64,000 bases of DNA. Source: Streptomyces sp. T12 (GTDB taxonomy: Bacteria > Actinomycetota > Actinomycetes > Streptomycetales > Streptomycetaceae). The notes below the pieces were generated by a model. It made no database searches, had not been told where the DNA came from, and saw only the letters and a list, made by a program, of their open reading frames with translations. Within the stretch, counting starts at the first letter, position 1. Each line of letters begins with the position of its first letter. This document shows positions 8,744 to 16,378 of the stretch, piece after piece. Location: the NCBI RefSeq assembly GCF_028736035.1, contig NZ_CP117866.1:10519001-10583000 (forward strand). Reading direction: 5' to 3'. The position numbers and the translations under genes were made by a program.

Positions 8744-9759
8744 AGGGCCTTCTTCAGGTCGGCGTTCAGGTCGGCGTTGAGGTCGGTGGTCCAGAACGAC
8801 TTCACGTCCAAGTGCTCCTTCAGCGCCCCGAGTCCGGTGAACACGTCGGCCACCTTCTGCTGCGAGGCGATGGCGTCGTCGCCGACCGTGCGGGCCTGTG
8901 TCGGGCGTTGCGCCTGGGCGTCGACGAGGTCCTTCCTGGCCTGGGCGAGGGGCTGGTGGGTGGCGTCGGCGGTGATCTGGGCGAAGCCGTTGAGGTGACC
9001 GTCGCGGACGTACGCGTAGGCCTTCGTGATCCGGGCGATGAGGTCGGCCGCGGCCGCCTTCTGCTCCTGGCTCTTGAGCACGCTGTCCCGCGCCGACCAC
9101 AGGAAGTTGCCGGACAGGATGTCCTTGCCCGAGCCGACCGTGGTCGCGCCCTGCTGGTGGGCGGTGATGATCGACGTGCCGTACGAGGCGAAGGCGTCGA
9201 TGCTGGCGCCGTTGAGGGCGGCAAGGCCGTCGTTCGGCAGGAGCGGCTTGGCGTCGACGTCGGACCACTTCAGGCCCGCCTGCTTCAGCAACTCGTAGAG
9301 GAAGTAGTGGGCGGTGGTGTTCTGCACGTAGCCGACCTTCTTGCCCTTCAGGCCGGCGATGTCGGTGACCTTGGAGCCCTTGGGGACGACCACCTCCTGG
9401 TTGAGGGTGGCCCCGCGCTGCACGGCGACGACCTTGAAGTTCGGTGAGCCGTCGGCGGCGGCGAAGACCGGCAGGATCTCGCTGGAGGACGCGAGGTCCA
9501 GCGCCCCCGCCCGGATCGCCTGGAGCTGCTGGTCACCGCCCTGGAACTGGCTCCACTTCACCTCGTACGGGGTGTCGTCGAGGCCGGCGTACTTCAGGAC
9601 GGCCTCCTCGACCTTCCAGCCGGTGGCGCCGACTCTCAAGGTGACCTCGGACACCGATGACGCGGACTTCGCCTCGGCCTCGGTTCCGCAGGCCGCCGCG
9701 AACGGCAGGAGCAGGGCGAGCGCGGCGGCGGACGAGCGCAGGGTGCGGGGGAACAACAC
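8740..9759 (-). CDS. SsuA-like substrate-binding lipoprotein (second copy)
   Basis: A 339-residue periplasmic-type binding protein. The N-terminus is a lipoprotein signal ending in LPFAAACG, with the lipobox Cys at about residue 24. The body carries the NMT1/SsuA pattern (VKWSQFQGGDQQLQAIRAGALDL, then GKKVGYVQNTTAHYFLYELL). The family binds aliphatic sulfonates, taurine or related anions and delivers them to SsuC/SsuB permease. The start is GTG at 9759 with GGAG upstream. The C-terminus contains a small in-frame repeat (NADLNADL) from a 12-bp duplication near 8758-8790. Two different binding proteins sharing one permease suggest two substrates. Confidence 0.82.
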   Translation of the reverse strand: MLFPRTLRSSAAALALLLPFAAACGTEAEAKSASSVSEVTLRVGATGWKVEEAVLKYAGLDDTPYEVKWSQFQGGDQQLQAIRAGALDLASSSEILPVFAAADGSPNFKVVAVQRGATLNQEVVVPKGSKVTDIAGLKGKKVGYVQNTTAHYFLYELLKQAGLKWSDVDAKPLLPNDGLAALNGASIDAFASYGTSIITAHQQGATTVGSGKDILSGNFLWSARDSVLKSQEQKAAAADLIARITKAYAYVRDGHLNGFAQITADATHQPLAQARKDLVDAQAQRPTQARTVGDDAIASQQKVADVFTGLGALKEHLDVKSFWTTDLNADLNADLKKAL

Positions 9760-9769
9760 GGGATCTCCA

Positions 9770-10867
9770 TCAGGCGGCTTGGGTGGTGGCGCGGTGGGCG
9801 AGTTCCTGCCGGACCAGCGGCAGGACGTGACGGGCGTAGTCGATCGCGTCGTTGAGGGGGTCGTAGCCGCGGATCGACAGCAGGTCGCAGCCGATGTCGA
9901 CGTAGTCGAGCAGGGCCTTGGCCACCGTCTCGGGGGATCCGACCAGCGCGGTCGAGGCGCCGGCGGCGTTGGTGGCGACCGCGGGCGCGGTCCACAGGCA
10001 GCGGTCGTGGACCTCGCCCCGGTCGGCGATGTCCAGCAGCCGCTGCGAGCCGGCGTTGGCCGGGCGCCCTGTGGTGCGGTAGTGGCGCAGCAACTCGGTG
10101 TTCCTCGCCTGGTCCTTGAGCACGCCCAGCGTGCGGTGCGCCTTCTCCCAGGCCAGTTCGTCGGTCGGCGCGATGATCGGGCGGAACGACACCCAGATAC
10201 GGGGACGGGGGCGCCCGGCGGCATCCGCGACCGCGTTCACGGCGGCGATCTGCTCGGCCGTCTCCTTCAGCGGCTCGCCCCACAGCCCGAAGATGTCGCC
10301 CTGCTGCCCGCCGACCCGATAGGCGTCCTGGGAGGAGCCGCCCACCGAGATCGGGACCAGGCCGTGCACCGGCTTCACATCCGAGTAGTAGCCCTCGAAC
10401 CTGAAGTACTTGCCCGCGTGCGAGACGGGCCCGTCGGCCTGCCACACCTTCCTGAGGATCTGGATGTATTCGTCCGAACGCTCGTACCGCTCCGCCTTGC
10501 CCAGGTAGTCGCCCTCCCGGTGCTGCTCCTCGTCGCTGCCGCCGGAGATGATGTGCACGCTCAGCCGGCCGTCGCTGATCCGGTCCAGCGTGGCGAGGGC
10601 GCGGGCGGCATGGGTGGGGAAGACGACGCCCGGCCGATGGGCCAGGATCGGGCGGATCCGCTCGGTGTGGGTGGCGACGAACTGGGCGATCTGGAAGGCG
10701 TCCGGCGAGGCCGAGTGGTAGGCGACCAGGGTGTGGTCGAAGCCGCCGTCGTCCAGGGCGCGGGCGTACCTGCGCAGATGGTCCACGTCCAGGCCGGTGC
10801 GGCTCGCGGCGGCCGGACCGGACGCTCCCGCGTCGGTGTGGACGGCGCTGATGAATTCGACAGGCAT
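9770..10867 (-). CDS. ssuD: SsuD-like FMNH2-dependent alkanesulfonate monooxygenase
   Basis: The 365-residue luciferase-like protein has ISGGSDEEQHREGDYL, YERSDEYIQILRKVW and PISVGGSSQDAYRVGG, which are hallmark stretches of alkanesulfonate monooxygenase SsuD. That enzyme uses reduced FMN and oxygen to cleave the C-S bond, giving an aldehyde and sulfite. The ATG at 10867 follows AAGGAG by about ten bases. It lies between two SsuA-like genes in the operon. A reductase (SsuE type) is not encoded in the window. The exact chain length or substrate type cannot be read from the sequence. Confidence 0.85.
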   Translation of the reverse strand: MPVEFISAVHTDAGASGPAAASRTGLDVDHLRRYARALDDGGFDHTLVAYHSASPDAFQIAQFVATHTERIRPILAHRPGVVFPTHAARALATLDRISDGRLSVHIISGGSDEEQHREGDYLGKAERYERSDEYIQILRKVWQADGPVSHAGKYFRFEGYYSDVKPVHGLVPISVGGSSQDAYRVGGQQGDIFGLWGEPLKETAEQIAAVNAVADAAGRPRPRIWVSFRPIIAPTDELAWEKAHRTLGVLKDQARNTELLRHYRTTGRPANAGSQRLLDIADRGEVHDRCLWTAPAVATNAAGASTALVGSPETVAKALLDYVDIGCDLLSIRGYDPLNDAIDYARHVLPLVRQELAHRATTQAA

Positions 10868-10893
10868 GGTGCACAACTCCTTTACGGGCGCGG

Positions 10894-11865
10894 CTACTTG
10901 AGAAGGGACGTGTCGGCCGACTCCGCCACGTCGACGTTCGGGTCCAGCACGCCGATCCCGTTCATCAGGTCGGCGACGCCCTGCACCGTCCGGTTCACGT
11001 CCGGCGTGATCGGCAGGACCTTGCCGTACGCGGCGGAGGCCAGCGTCCTGGCCACGGAGGCGTCGGCCCCGTTGCGCTGCTCGATGGCCTCGGCGTAGGC
11101 GTCCTGGTGGGTGCTCGTCCACTGCAGGGCCGTACCGAGGCGCCCCAGGAAGTCGGCGAGCGCGGCCTTCTTCGACGAGTCGGCGAGCGCTGTCTCGGAG
11201 GCGTTGATGAAACCGATGCCGCTGACCCGGCCGTCCCCGCCGTCGACCAGGAGCTTGCCGCCCTGCTCCAGACCGACGGCCTGATAGACACCGAAGGTCG
11301 CCCAGACCTTGATCCTGCCGGAGGCGAACGCGGCCTGCGCGTCGGTCGGCAGCAGGTACTGGACCTCGACGTCCCGGTAGCTGAGCCCGTTCTGCTTCAG
11401 CACGTTGGCCAGCAGATACTCCGAGACGCTGCCCTTGGCCGAGGAGACGACGACCTTCTGGCCCTTGAGCTCCTTCACACTGTCGATGCCGGAGTCCTCG
11501 CGGACGACGATGCCGACATGCTTGCCGTCGTTCTTGAGGGCGGCGACGTTCTTGACCTTCACCCCACCGCTGAGCGCCTGGAGCGCCGGCAGGTCGGCGG
11601 AGTAGCCGGTGTCGGCGGCACCCGCCTGCACGGCCTGGTACAGCGGGGCCGCGCCCTCGAACTCGGCCCATTTCACCTTGTAGTCGGCGCCCTTGAGGGC
11701 ATCGGAGGCGGCGACGATCGTCTGGAGCGTCTTGGCCTGGTCGCCGATGGTGAGCGTGACCTGGCCGCCCTCGGCGGAGGCGTCCGCGGCGGCGTCCGCG
11801 CCACAGGCCGTCAGCGCCAGCAGGGCGGTGAGGCTCAGCGCGGCGGTGGCGAGTCTGCGAGTCAC
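10894..11865 (-). CDS. ssuA: SsuA-like substrate-binding lipoprotein (first copy)
   Basis: A 323-residue binding protein with a lipoprotein signal ending in LLALTACG and an NMT1/SsuA fold pattern: ADYKVKWAEFEGAAPLYQAVQAGAAD, VRED..., GQKVVVSSAKGSVSEYLL. It is the binding protein nearest the permease and ATPase genes and probably the primary one. The GTG start overlaps the stop of the ATPase gene (GTGA), implying translational coupling. It shares the family but little exact sequence with the copy at 8740-9759, so it is not a recent duplicate. Confidence 0.83.
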   Translation of the reverse strand: MTRRLATAALSLTALLALTACGADAAADASAEGGQVTLTIGDQAKTLQTIVAASDALKGADYKVKWAEFEGAAPLYQAVQAGAADTGYSADLPALQALSGGVKVKNVAALKNDGKHVGIVVREDSGIDSVKELKGQKVVVSSAKGSVSEYLLANVLKQNGLSYRDVEVQYLLPTDAQAAFASGRIKVWATFGVYQAVGLEQGGKLLVDGGDGRVSGIGFINASETALADSSKKAALADFLGRLGTALQWTSTHQDAYAEAIEQRNGADASVARTLASAAYGKVLPITPDVNRTVQGVADLMNGIGVLDPNVDVAESADTSLLK

Positions 11866-12596
11866 GAGGGGGTTCCTTCCAGAGTGCGGGTGACGCCGAG
11901 CCAGCCGAGGAGGCGGGCGCGCAGGGTGACGAAGTCGGGGGTGGTCAGGCCGCGGGGACGGGGCAGGTCGACGGTGAGCTCGTGGGCGATACGGCCCTCG
12001 TCCATCACCAGCACCCGGTCGGCGAGCAGCAGCGCCTCCTCCACGTCATGGGTGACCAGGAGGATCGCGCAGCCGTGCCGCTGCCACAGCTCGGCGACCA
12101 GCTGCTGCACCCTGCCCCGGGTCAGCGCGTCGAGGGCACCGAACGGCTCGTCCAGAAGGAGCAGTTCGGGCTCGCGGACCAGCGCCCTGGCCAGGGAGAC
12201 GCGCTGGGCCTGGCCGCCGGAGAGCGTCTTCGGCCAGACGGTCGCCCGGTCGGCGATGCCGACCTCGTCCAGCGCCTTCGCGGCGAGCGCCCGGTCGGGG
12301 CGGCCCGGCAGTCCGAGCACGACATTGCGCCACACCTTCAGCCAGGGCAGCAGCCGCGGCGACTGGAAGGCGGCACTGCGGCGCGCGGGCACCGTCACCT
12401 CGCCGCCGATCTCGTCGTCGAGCCCGGCGAGGATCCGCAGCAGCGTCGACTTGCCGCAGCCGCTGTGCCCGAGCAGGGCCACGAACTCGCCCTCGCGGAT
12501 GTCGAGATCGAGGTCGTGCAGAACGGTGCTGCCGTCGAAGGCCCGCGAAAGGCCCCTGATCTCCACACTGTTGGCCGGCTCTACGCTGTCGGTCAT
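11862..12596 (-). CDS. ssuB: Sulfonate ABC transporter ATP-binding protein
   Basis: A 244-residue ABC ATPase with Walker A GHSGCGKST (about residues 44-52), signature LSGGQAQRVSLARAL, Walker B LLLLDEPFGALD and the switch histidine in LLVTHDVEEAL. The short length and LPWLKVWRNV pattern match SsuB/TauB/nitrate-type importers. It powers the SsuC permease encoded just upstream (stop-to-start gap of two bases), at the cytoplasmic face. The start is ATG at 12596. Confidence 0.88.
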   Translation of the reverse strand: MTDSVEPANSVEIRGLSRAFDGSTVLHDLDLDIREGEFVALLGHSGCGKSTLLRILAGLDDEIGGEVTVPARRSAAFQSPRLLPWLKVWRNVVLGLPGRPDRALAAKALDEVGIADRATVWPKTLSGGQAQRVSLARALVREPELLLLDEPFGALDALTRGRVQQLVAELWQRHGCAILLVTHDVEEALLLADRVLVMDEGRIAHELTVDLPRPRGLTTPDFVTLRARLLGWLGVTRTLEGTPS

Positions 12597-12598
12597 CT

Positions 12599-13480
12599 CT
12601 ACACCTCGCCCTCGAAGTTGGCCCGCCAGGTCAGCAGCCGCCGCGACAGGATCCGTACGGCGAAGTCGCAGGCCAGGCCCAGCAGCGCGTAGACGGCGAG
12701 GCAGAGCACGATGACGTCCGTACGGAAGTACTGCTGGGCGTTGCTCATCAGGTAGCCGAGCCCCGCGTCGGCGTTGATCTGCTCGGCGAAGACGAGCGCC
12801 AGCCAGGCGGTGGACAGCGCGTACCGGAGCCCCACGAGGGCACCGGGCAGTGCGCTCGGCAGGATCACGTACTTGATCAGCCCGAGCCTGCCCAGGCCCA
12901 TCATCCGTGCGGCCTCGACGAGTTGGGCGTCGGTGGAGCGGATGCCGGCGTAGATGTTGAAGTACAGCGGGTAGGTCACACCGAGCGCGACCAGCGCGAT
13001 CTTCGGGGTCTCCTCGATGCCGAACCAGACGATGAACAGCGGGATCAGACCCACCCAGGGGATCGCCCGGAACATGCCCATCGAGGAGTCGATGACGTCC
13101 TCGCCGAGCCGGAACAGGCCGGCCGACAGGGACAGGGTCAGGGCGACGGACGCGCCGATCAGGAAGCCGATGGCGGCGCGGCGGCCCGACGCGGCGATGG
13201 CGCCGGGGAGTTCGCCGCTCTCGGTGAGTTCGACGGCCTGCTTCACGACGTCCACGGGGGAGGCCAGCACGGACTCGGGGAGGAGGCCGGTGGCCGAGGT
13301 CAGGAACCACAGCAGGACGAGGCCGACGGGGCCTGCGCAACGGCGTACGGAACGGGGGACGGCGAGGCGGCGACCGGTCTTCGCGGTGCCGCGCAGGGTG
13401 ACACGGGCAGCCGGGGTGGGCGGCTCGGGGGCGGCGGCCTGCGGCGGCAGCACCGCCGTGGCCGGCGATTTCGTCGTCAT
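12599..13480 (-). CDS. ssuC: Sulfonate ABC transporter permease
   Basis: A 293-residue membrane protein with a ~50-residue cytoplasmic N-terminus and about six hydrophobic helices. The BPD-transporter EAA loop is visible as LVEAARMMGLGRLGLIKYVILPSALPG. WVGLIPLFIVWFGIEETPKI is typical of SsuC/TauC permeases. The start is ATG at 13480 preceded by GAAGGAA. It sits in the order hydrolase, rhodanese, ssuC, ssuB, ssuA, ssuD within one minus-strand operon, which supports organosulfur import. Confidence 0.88.
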   Translation of the reverse strand: MTTKSPATAVLPPQAAAPEPPTPAARVTLRGTAKTGRRLAVPRSVRRCAGPVGLVLLWFLTSATGLLPESVLASPVDVVKQAVELTESGELPGAIAASGRRAAIGFLIGASVALTLSLSAGLFRLGEDVIDSSMGMFRAIPWVGLIPLFIVWFGIEETPKIALVALGVTYPLYFNIYAGIRSTDAQLVEAARMMGLGRLGLIKYVILPSALPGALVGLRYALSTAWLALVFAEQINADAGLGYLMSNAQQYFRTDVIVLCLAVYALLGLACDFAVRILSRRLLTWRANFEGEV

Positions 13481-13496
13481 GGCGGGGGTTCCTTCG

Positions 13497-14339
13497 TCAG
13501 GACGGCAGTGGACCGGTCGCGGCCGGGCGGGCGGGATCGGCTGACCAGGCGGACCAGGAGCCGGGGAAGAGCACCGCCTCGAAACCGGCGATCTCCAGCG
13601 CGGCGATCTGGTGGGCGGCGGTGACTCCGGAGCCGCAGTACACCCCGATGCGCGAGGCCCTGCCCGCCCCCTTGTCCTCGAACCGCTTGCGCAGCTCCTC
13701 GGGCGGCAGGAAGGTCCCGTCGGCCGTGAGGTTCTCGCCGGTGGGCGCGCAGACCGCACCGGGGATGTGCCCGGCCCGCGGGTCCACCGGTTCCACCTCG
13801 CCGCGGTACCGCTCGGCCGCCCGCGCGTCCAACAGCAGCCCGGACACGGCGAGTTCGGCAGCGCCATCGGCGTCGACGGTCGGCAGCGCGCCCTCGTTCA
13901 GTACGACGTCCCCGGGCGGTGGGTCGGCCGGCACGCCGGACTCCAGGGGCAGTCCGGCGGATCGCCAGGCGCCGAGCGCTCCGTCGAGGAGCGTCACCCG
14001 GGTCAGGCCGGCGTGGCGCAGCAGCCACCAGGCTCGGGCCGCCGCCGTGTTGCCCGAGTCGTCGTGGACCACGACCCGTCGGCCCTGCCGGATGCCCCAC
14101 CTGCGGGCCGCTTCCTGCAGGTCCTCGGCCCGCGGCAGCGGATGCCGTCCGCCTTCCGGGCTCGGCGGCGCGGCCAGTTCCGTGTCGAGATCTACGTACA
14201 CCGCGCCCGGGATGTGCCCCGCGGCGTAGTGGTCGCGTCCCCGCGGATCGCCCAGCGCCCAGCGGACGTCGAGCACGACGGGGGGCTCGTCGGAGGCGAG
14301 CAGCGTGCGCAGCTCCGGGACCGTTGTCGTCACACCCAT
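13497..14339 (-). CDS. Two-domain rhodanese-type sulfurtransferase
   Basis: A 280-residue tandem rhodanese. The N-terminal inactive domain includes VVLDVRWALGDPRGRDHYAAG; the C-terminal domain holds the active-site loop VYCGSGVTA with the persulfide-forming cysteine, followed by GFEAVLFPGSWSAWSADP. The CGSGVTA loop is characteristic of 3-mercaptopyruvate/thiosulfate sulfurtransferases. These move sulfane sulfur to thiol acceptors or cyanide. Within this operon it may handle sulfane or thiosulfate intermediates. The start overlaps the end of the hydrolase gene by ten bases. Confidence 0.85.
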   Translation of the reverse strand: MGVTTTVPELRTLLASDEPPVVLDVRWALGDPRGRDHYAAGHIPGAVYVDLDTELAAPPSPEGGRHPLPRAEDLQEAARRWGIRQGRRVVVHDDSGNTAAARAWWLLRHAGLTRVTLLDGALGAWRSAGLPLESGVPADPPPGDVVLNEGALPTVDADGAAELAVSGLLLDARAAERYRGEVEPVDPRAGHIPGAVCAPTGENLTADGTFLPPEELRKRFEDKGAGRASRIGVYCGSGVTAAHQIAALEIAGFEAVLFPGSWSAWSADPARPAATGPLPS

Positions 14340-15040
14340 GCCAGGCCCTCCGCGATCTCGGGCAGCTCGGGGGACAGCCGCAGCCGCTCCAGGAACAGCA
14401 CGACGGTCGCGGCGACCGTGCGGTGCAGCGCGTCGTTGAGGACGTCGTGCCGTCCGCCGTCGAACGTCACCGTCCGGACACCCGCGTGCCCCGCGTACGC
14501 GTCCAGCGCCCGCTCGACGGGGCTCACTGTGTCGTCCTTGCCGTGCAGGGCGAGTACGGGAACGCGCACGCGGTCGAGGCGCAGTTCGGGGAGGTCGGGG
14601 TTCTCGTCGAGGGCGCCGCGCCGGAAACCGGCGTCACCGGTCAGGCGCCCCTGATGGGTGGGGCAGGCGGTGCGGGCCTCGACTTCGGCCTCCCAACTCC
14701 CCGCTGCCCAGCGGGCGGTGGGCAGACCGGCCAGGATCAGCGCGTCGACGCCTGCTTCCTGCTCGGCGGCGAGATGGGCGGCGTACCGCGCACCCGTGTC
14801 CGAACCGACCAGCACCTTCGGACCGGGCAGCGACTCGTCGGCGAGCAGCTTCGCCGCCTGTTCGAGCACGGACGGGTCGGTGGTCGGGTCGCCGAGCGCG
14901 CGGACCCGGTAGGCGTCGAAGGCGAGGCGGCGGCCGAACCGCTCGTACACAGCGCCGTGTTCACCCCGGCCGGCCAGCACGATCAGCGTGCCGCGCGCGG
15001 CGAGGCCTTCGGGTTCGTCCCAGGAGAAGGATGAGGACAT
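14330..15040 (-). CDS. Alpha/beta hydrolase with Asp at the nucleophile elbow
   Basis: A 236-residue alpha/beta-hydrolase-fold protein. The elbow reads VLVGSDTGARYAA, giving G-x-D-x-G, so the nucleophile position holds Asp rather than Ser; the acid is likely in LHGKDDTVSP and the base is His in GGRHDVLND. Asp nucleophiles occur in haloalkane dehalogenases and epoxide hydrolases of this fold, although overall the protein looks more like a small lipase/acyl hydrolase. It is the first structural gene of the organosulfur operon, preceded by GGGAG and by the cysteine-rich leader. Its reaction is unknown. Confidence 0.72.
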   Translation of the reverse strand: MSSSFSWDEPEGLAARGTLIVLAGRGEHGAVYERFGRRLAFDAYRVRALGDPTTDPSVLEQAAKLLADESLPGPKVLVGSDTGARYAAHLAAEQEAGVDALILAGLPTARWAAGSWEAEVEARTACPTHQGRLTGDAGFRRGALDENPDLPELRLDRVRVPVLALHGKDDTVSPVERALDAYAGHAGVRTVTFDGGRHDVLNDALHRTVAATVVLFLERLRLSPELPEIAEGLAWV

Positions 15041-15175
15041 GAGGGGGCAGCTCCCGTTTCTGGGCAGGGGGCATCCGGGGGAAGGGGAGGGGAAAAGGGC
15101 AGCCGAGAGCGCCCGTCACGGGTCAGTGCGCAGACGACGTGAGCGACTCGGACTACAGGGGGAGGAGGCCGGACG

Positions 15176-15262
15176 TCAGCAACAGCGCGCGCTGCACGCC
15201 ACGCCGAAGTCGATGACTCGGCGCTGCGTCAGAAGGGCAGCGGAAGCGGTGGCGTGCAGCAT
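15176..15262 (-). CDS. Cysteine-rich leader peptide (28 aa), sulfur operon
   Basis: A short open frame starting at ATG 15262 encodes a peptide containing TQRRVIDFGVACSARCC directly before its TGA stop. This matches the style of the putative leader peptides that precede sulfur-assimilation genes in Streptomyces and mycobacteria, where a basic stretch, an [IV]-D-[LF] motif and terminal cysteines recur. Three Cys codons (positions 23, 27, 28) would make ribosomes stall when charged cysteinyl-tRNA is scarce. It lies 135 bases upstream of the first structural gene. The first in-frame ATG was chosen; an in-frame stop lies just upstream. No strong ribosome-binding site is visible, so it may be translated from a near-leaderless transcript. 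Confidence 0.72.
   Translation of the reverse strand: MLHATASAALLTQRRVIDFGVACSARCC
15191..15260 (-). promoter_or_regulatory. Leader-internal inverted repeat, candidate attenuator
   Basis: GCTGCACGCCAC (15191-15202) and GTGGCGTGCAGC (15249-15260) are perfect 12-base complements. In the minus-strand mRNA they join the first codons of the leader peptide (bases just after the ATG) to codons 21-24, which include the first Cys codon. A ribosome moving through, or paused at, the Cys codons would open or keep this stem. Downstream (15041-15175) lies a GC-rich and pyrimidine-rich tract but no clear classical terminator with a U-run. The rest of the gap to 15365 holds the divergent promoter region. 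Confidence 0.55.
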
Positions 15263-15326
15263 GCGCTCATCATGACCGGACGCGGCGGATCACGTCCAAC
15301 GACGATTCCGCATCGAAACCGATCAG

Positions 15327-15338
15327 CGATCGCGATCG
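15327..15338. promoter_or_regulatory. Palindrome in the LysR/leader divergent promoter region
   Basis: CGATCGCGATCG is a perfect 12-bp palindrome, flanked by further GATC/CGAT steps, 27 bases upstream of the LysR start and about 65 bases upstream of the leader ATG on the other strand. Its position between a LysR gene and its presumed divergent target makes it a candidate operator. The T-N11-A form typical of LysR sites is not proved here. Confidence 0.4.
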
Positions 15339-15365
15339 ATCGCCGGGCCGGGCTACTGTCACGGC

Positions 15366-16220
15366 ATGCCCCAACCCGTCCTCGACATCGTGGCCCTGCG
15401 CAGCCTGACCGCGATAGCCGACTGCGGCGGCTTCCACCGCGCCGCCCGGACGCTCTGCCTGAGCCAGTCCGCGGTCAGCCAGCACGTGCGCAAACTGGAG
15501 AAGACCCTGGGGCGTCCGGTCGTCGAACGCGACGGCCGTGGCACCCGGTTCACCCCCGAAGGGCGCCTGCTGCTGGAACAGGCCCGCCGCATCCTCGCCG
15601 TGCACGACGAGGCCGTACGCGCACTGCTCGACGCCGAGGGCGACACCGTCACCGTCGGCTCCACCGAGCACGCCGCCGACCAGTTCCTGCCCCGGCTCAC
15701 CGCCGCGGTCCAGCGGGTGCGCCCCGGCTGCCGGGTGCGGTTCCGGATCGACCGCTCCGCCCGGCTGGTGGAGGCCGTGGAACGCGGCAGCGTCGATGTC
15801 GCCGTGTACGTCACCGAGGCCGCCGCCACCGAGGGCACCCCCGTCGGCGGCCTCCCGCTCACCTGGCACGCCGTCCCCGGCTGGGCACCCCCGTCCGCCC
15901 CCGCTCCGGTACCGCTGGTCGCCGTCGAGGAACCGTGCGCGATCCGCCGCCGGGCCATCGCCACCCTCGCCAGGCACGGAGTGCCCGCCACGGTCGTCGG
16001 CGACGCCGGCTACCTCGCGGGCGTCCTCGACATCGCCCGCACCGGCCAGGGCGTGGCCCTGCTCGCCTCGGTCGGCGCCGCGCCGGACGGACTCACCCCG
16101 TACGAGGGCCTGCCACCCGTCACCCCGATCCCGATGAGCGCCCTCGCCCGCCCCGGCGCAGACCTGGCGACGACCGAGGCCGCCGTCAGCGCCGTACGGG
16201 AACTGCTGCGCCAGGAATGA
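15366..16220 (+). CDS. LysR-family transcriptional regulator of the organosulfur operon
   Basis: A 284-residue LysR protein. The N-terminal winged helix-turn-helix is clear (ALRSLTAIADCGGFHRAARTL, then LSQSAVSQHVRKLEKTLG). The C-terminal effector domain is present and of normal length (VTVGSTEHAADQFLPRLTAAV). It is transcribed divergently from the leader/sulfonate operon, the usual arrangement for LysR activators such as CysB/Cbl-type sulfur regulators. The effector is unknown; O-acetylserine, sulfate, or a sulfonate are reasonable candidates by analogy only. The ATG at 15366 is chosen because translation from it gives the full HTH. Confidence 0.85.
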   Translation: MPQPVLDIVALRSLTAIADCGGFHRAARTLCLSQSAVSQHVRKLEKTLGRPVVERDGRGTRFTPEGRLLLEQARRILAVHDEAVRALLDAEGDTVTVGSTEHAADQFLPRLTAAVQRVRPGCRVRFRIDRSARLVEAVERGSVDVAVYVTEAAATEGTPVGGLPLTWHAVPGWAPPSAPAPVPLVAVEEPCAIRRRAIATLARHGVPATVVGDAGYLAGVLDIARTGQGVALLASVGAAPDGLTPYEGLPPVTPIPMSALARPGADLATTEAAVSAVRELLRQE

Positions 16221-16378
16221 CGGCCGCGGACGTGGTGGGCGGCTCCCATGCGGCTCCCGTGTGACTTTGTGCGGCTCGCGAAGGTCGGCCGGAACTGCTC
16301 CCTGTCGCAGGGTGCTTCGGCCGTACGGAGAGGGAAGATCCCACCGGGAGGACTGACGCGAAGGGGTGGGGGATCGTC

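Noticed and set aside
6264..16220. Desulfurisation (dsz) or antibiotic biosynthesis cluster
   Set aside because: The LLM-type enzyme and transporter match ssu-type sulfonate assimilation; no dszA/dszB signatures or biosynthetic core enzymes are present.
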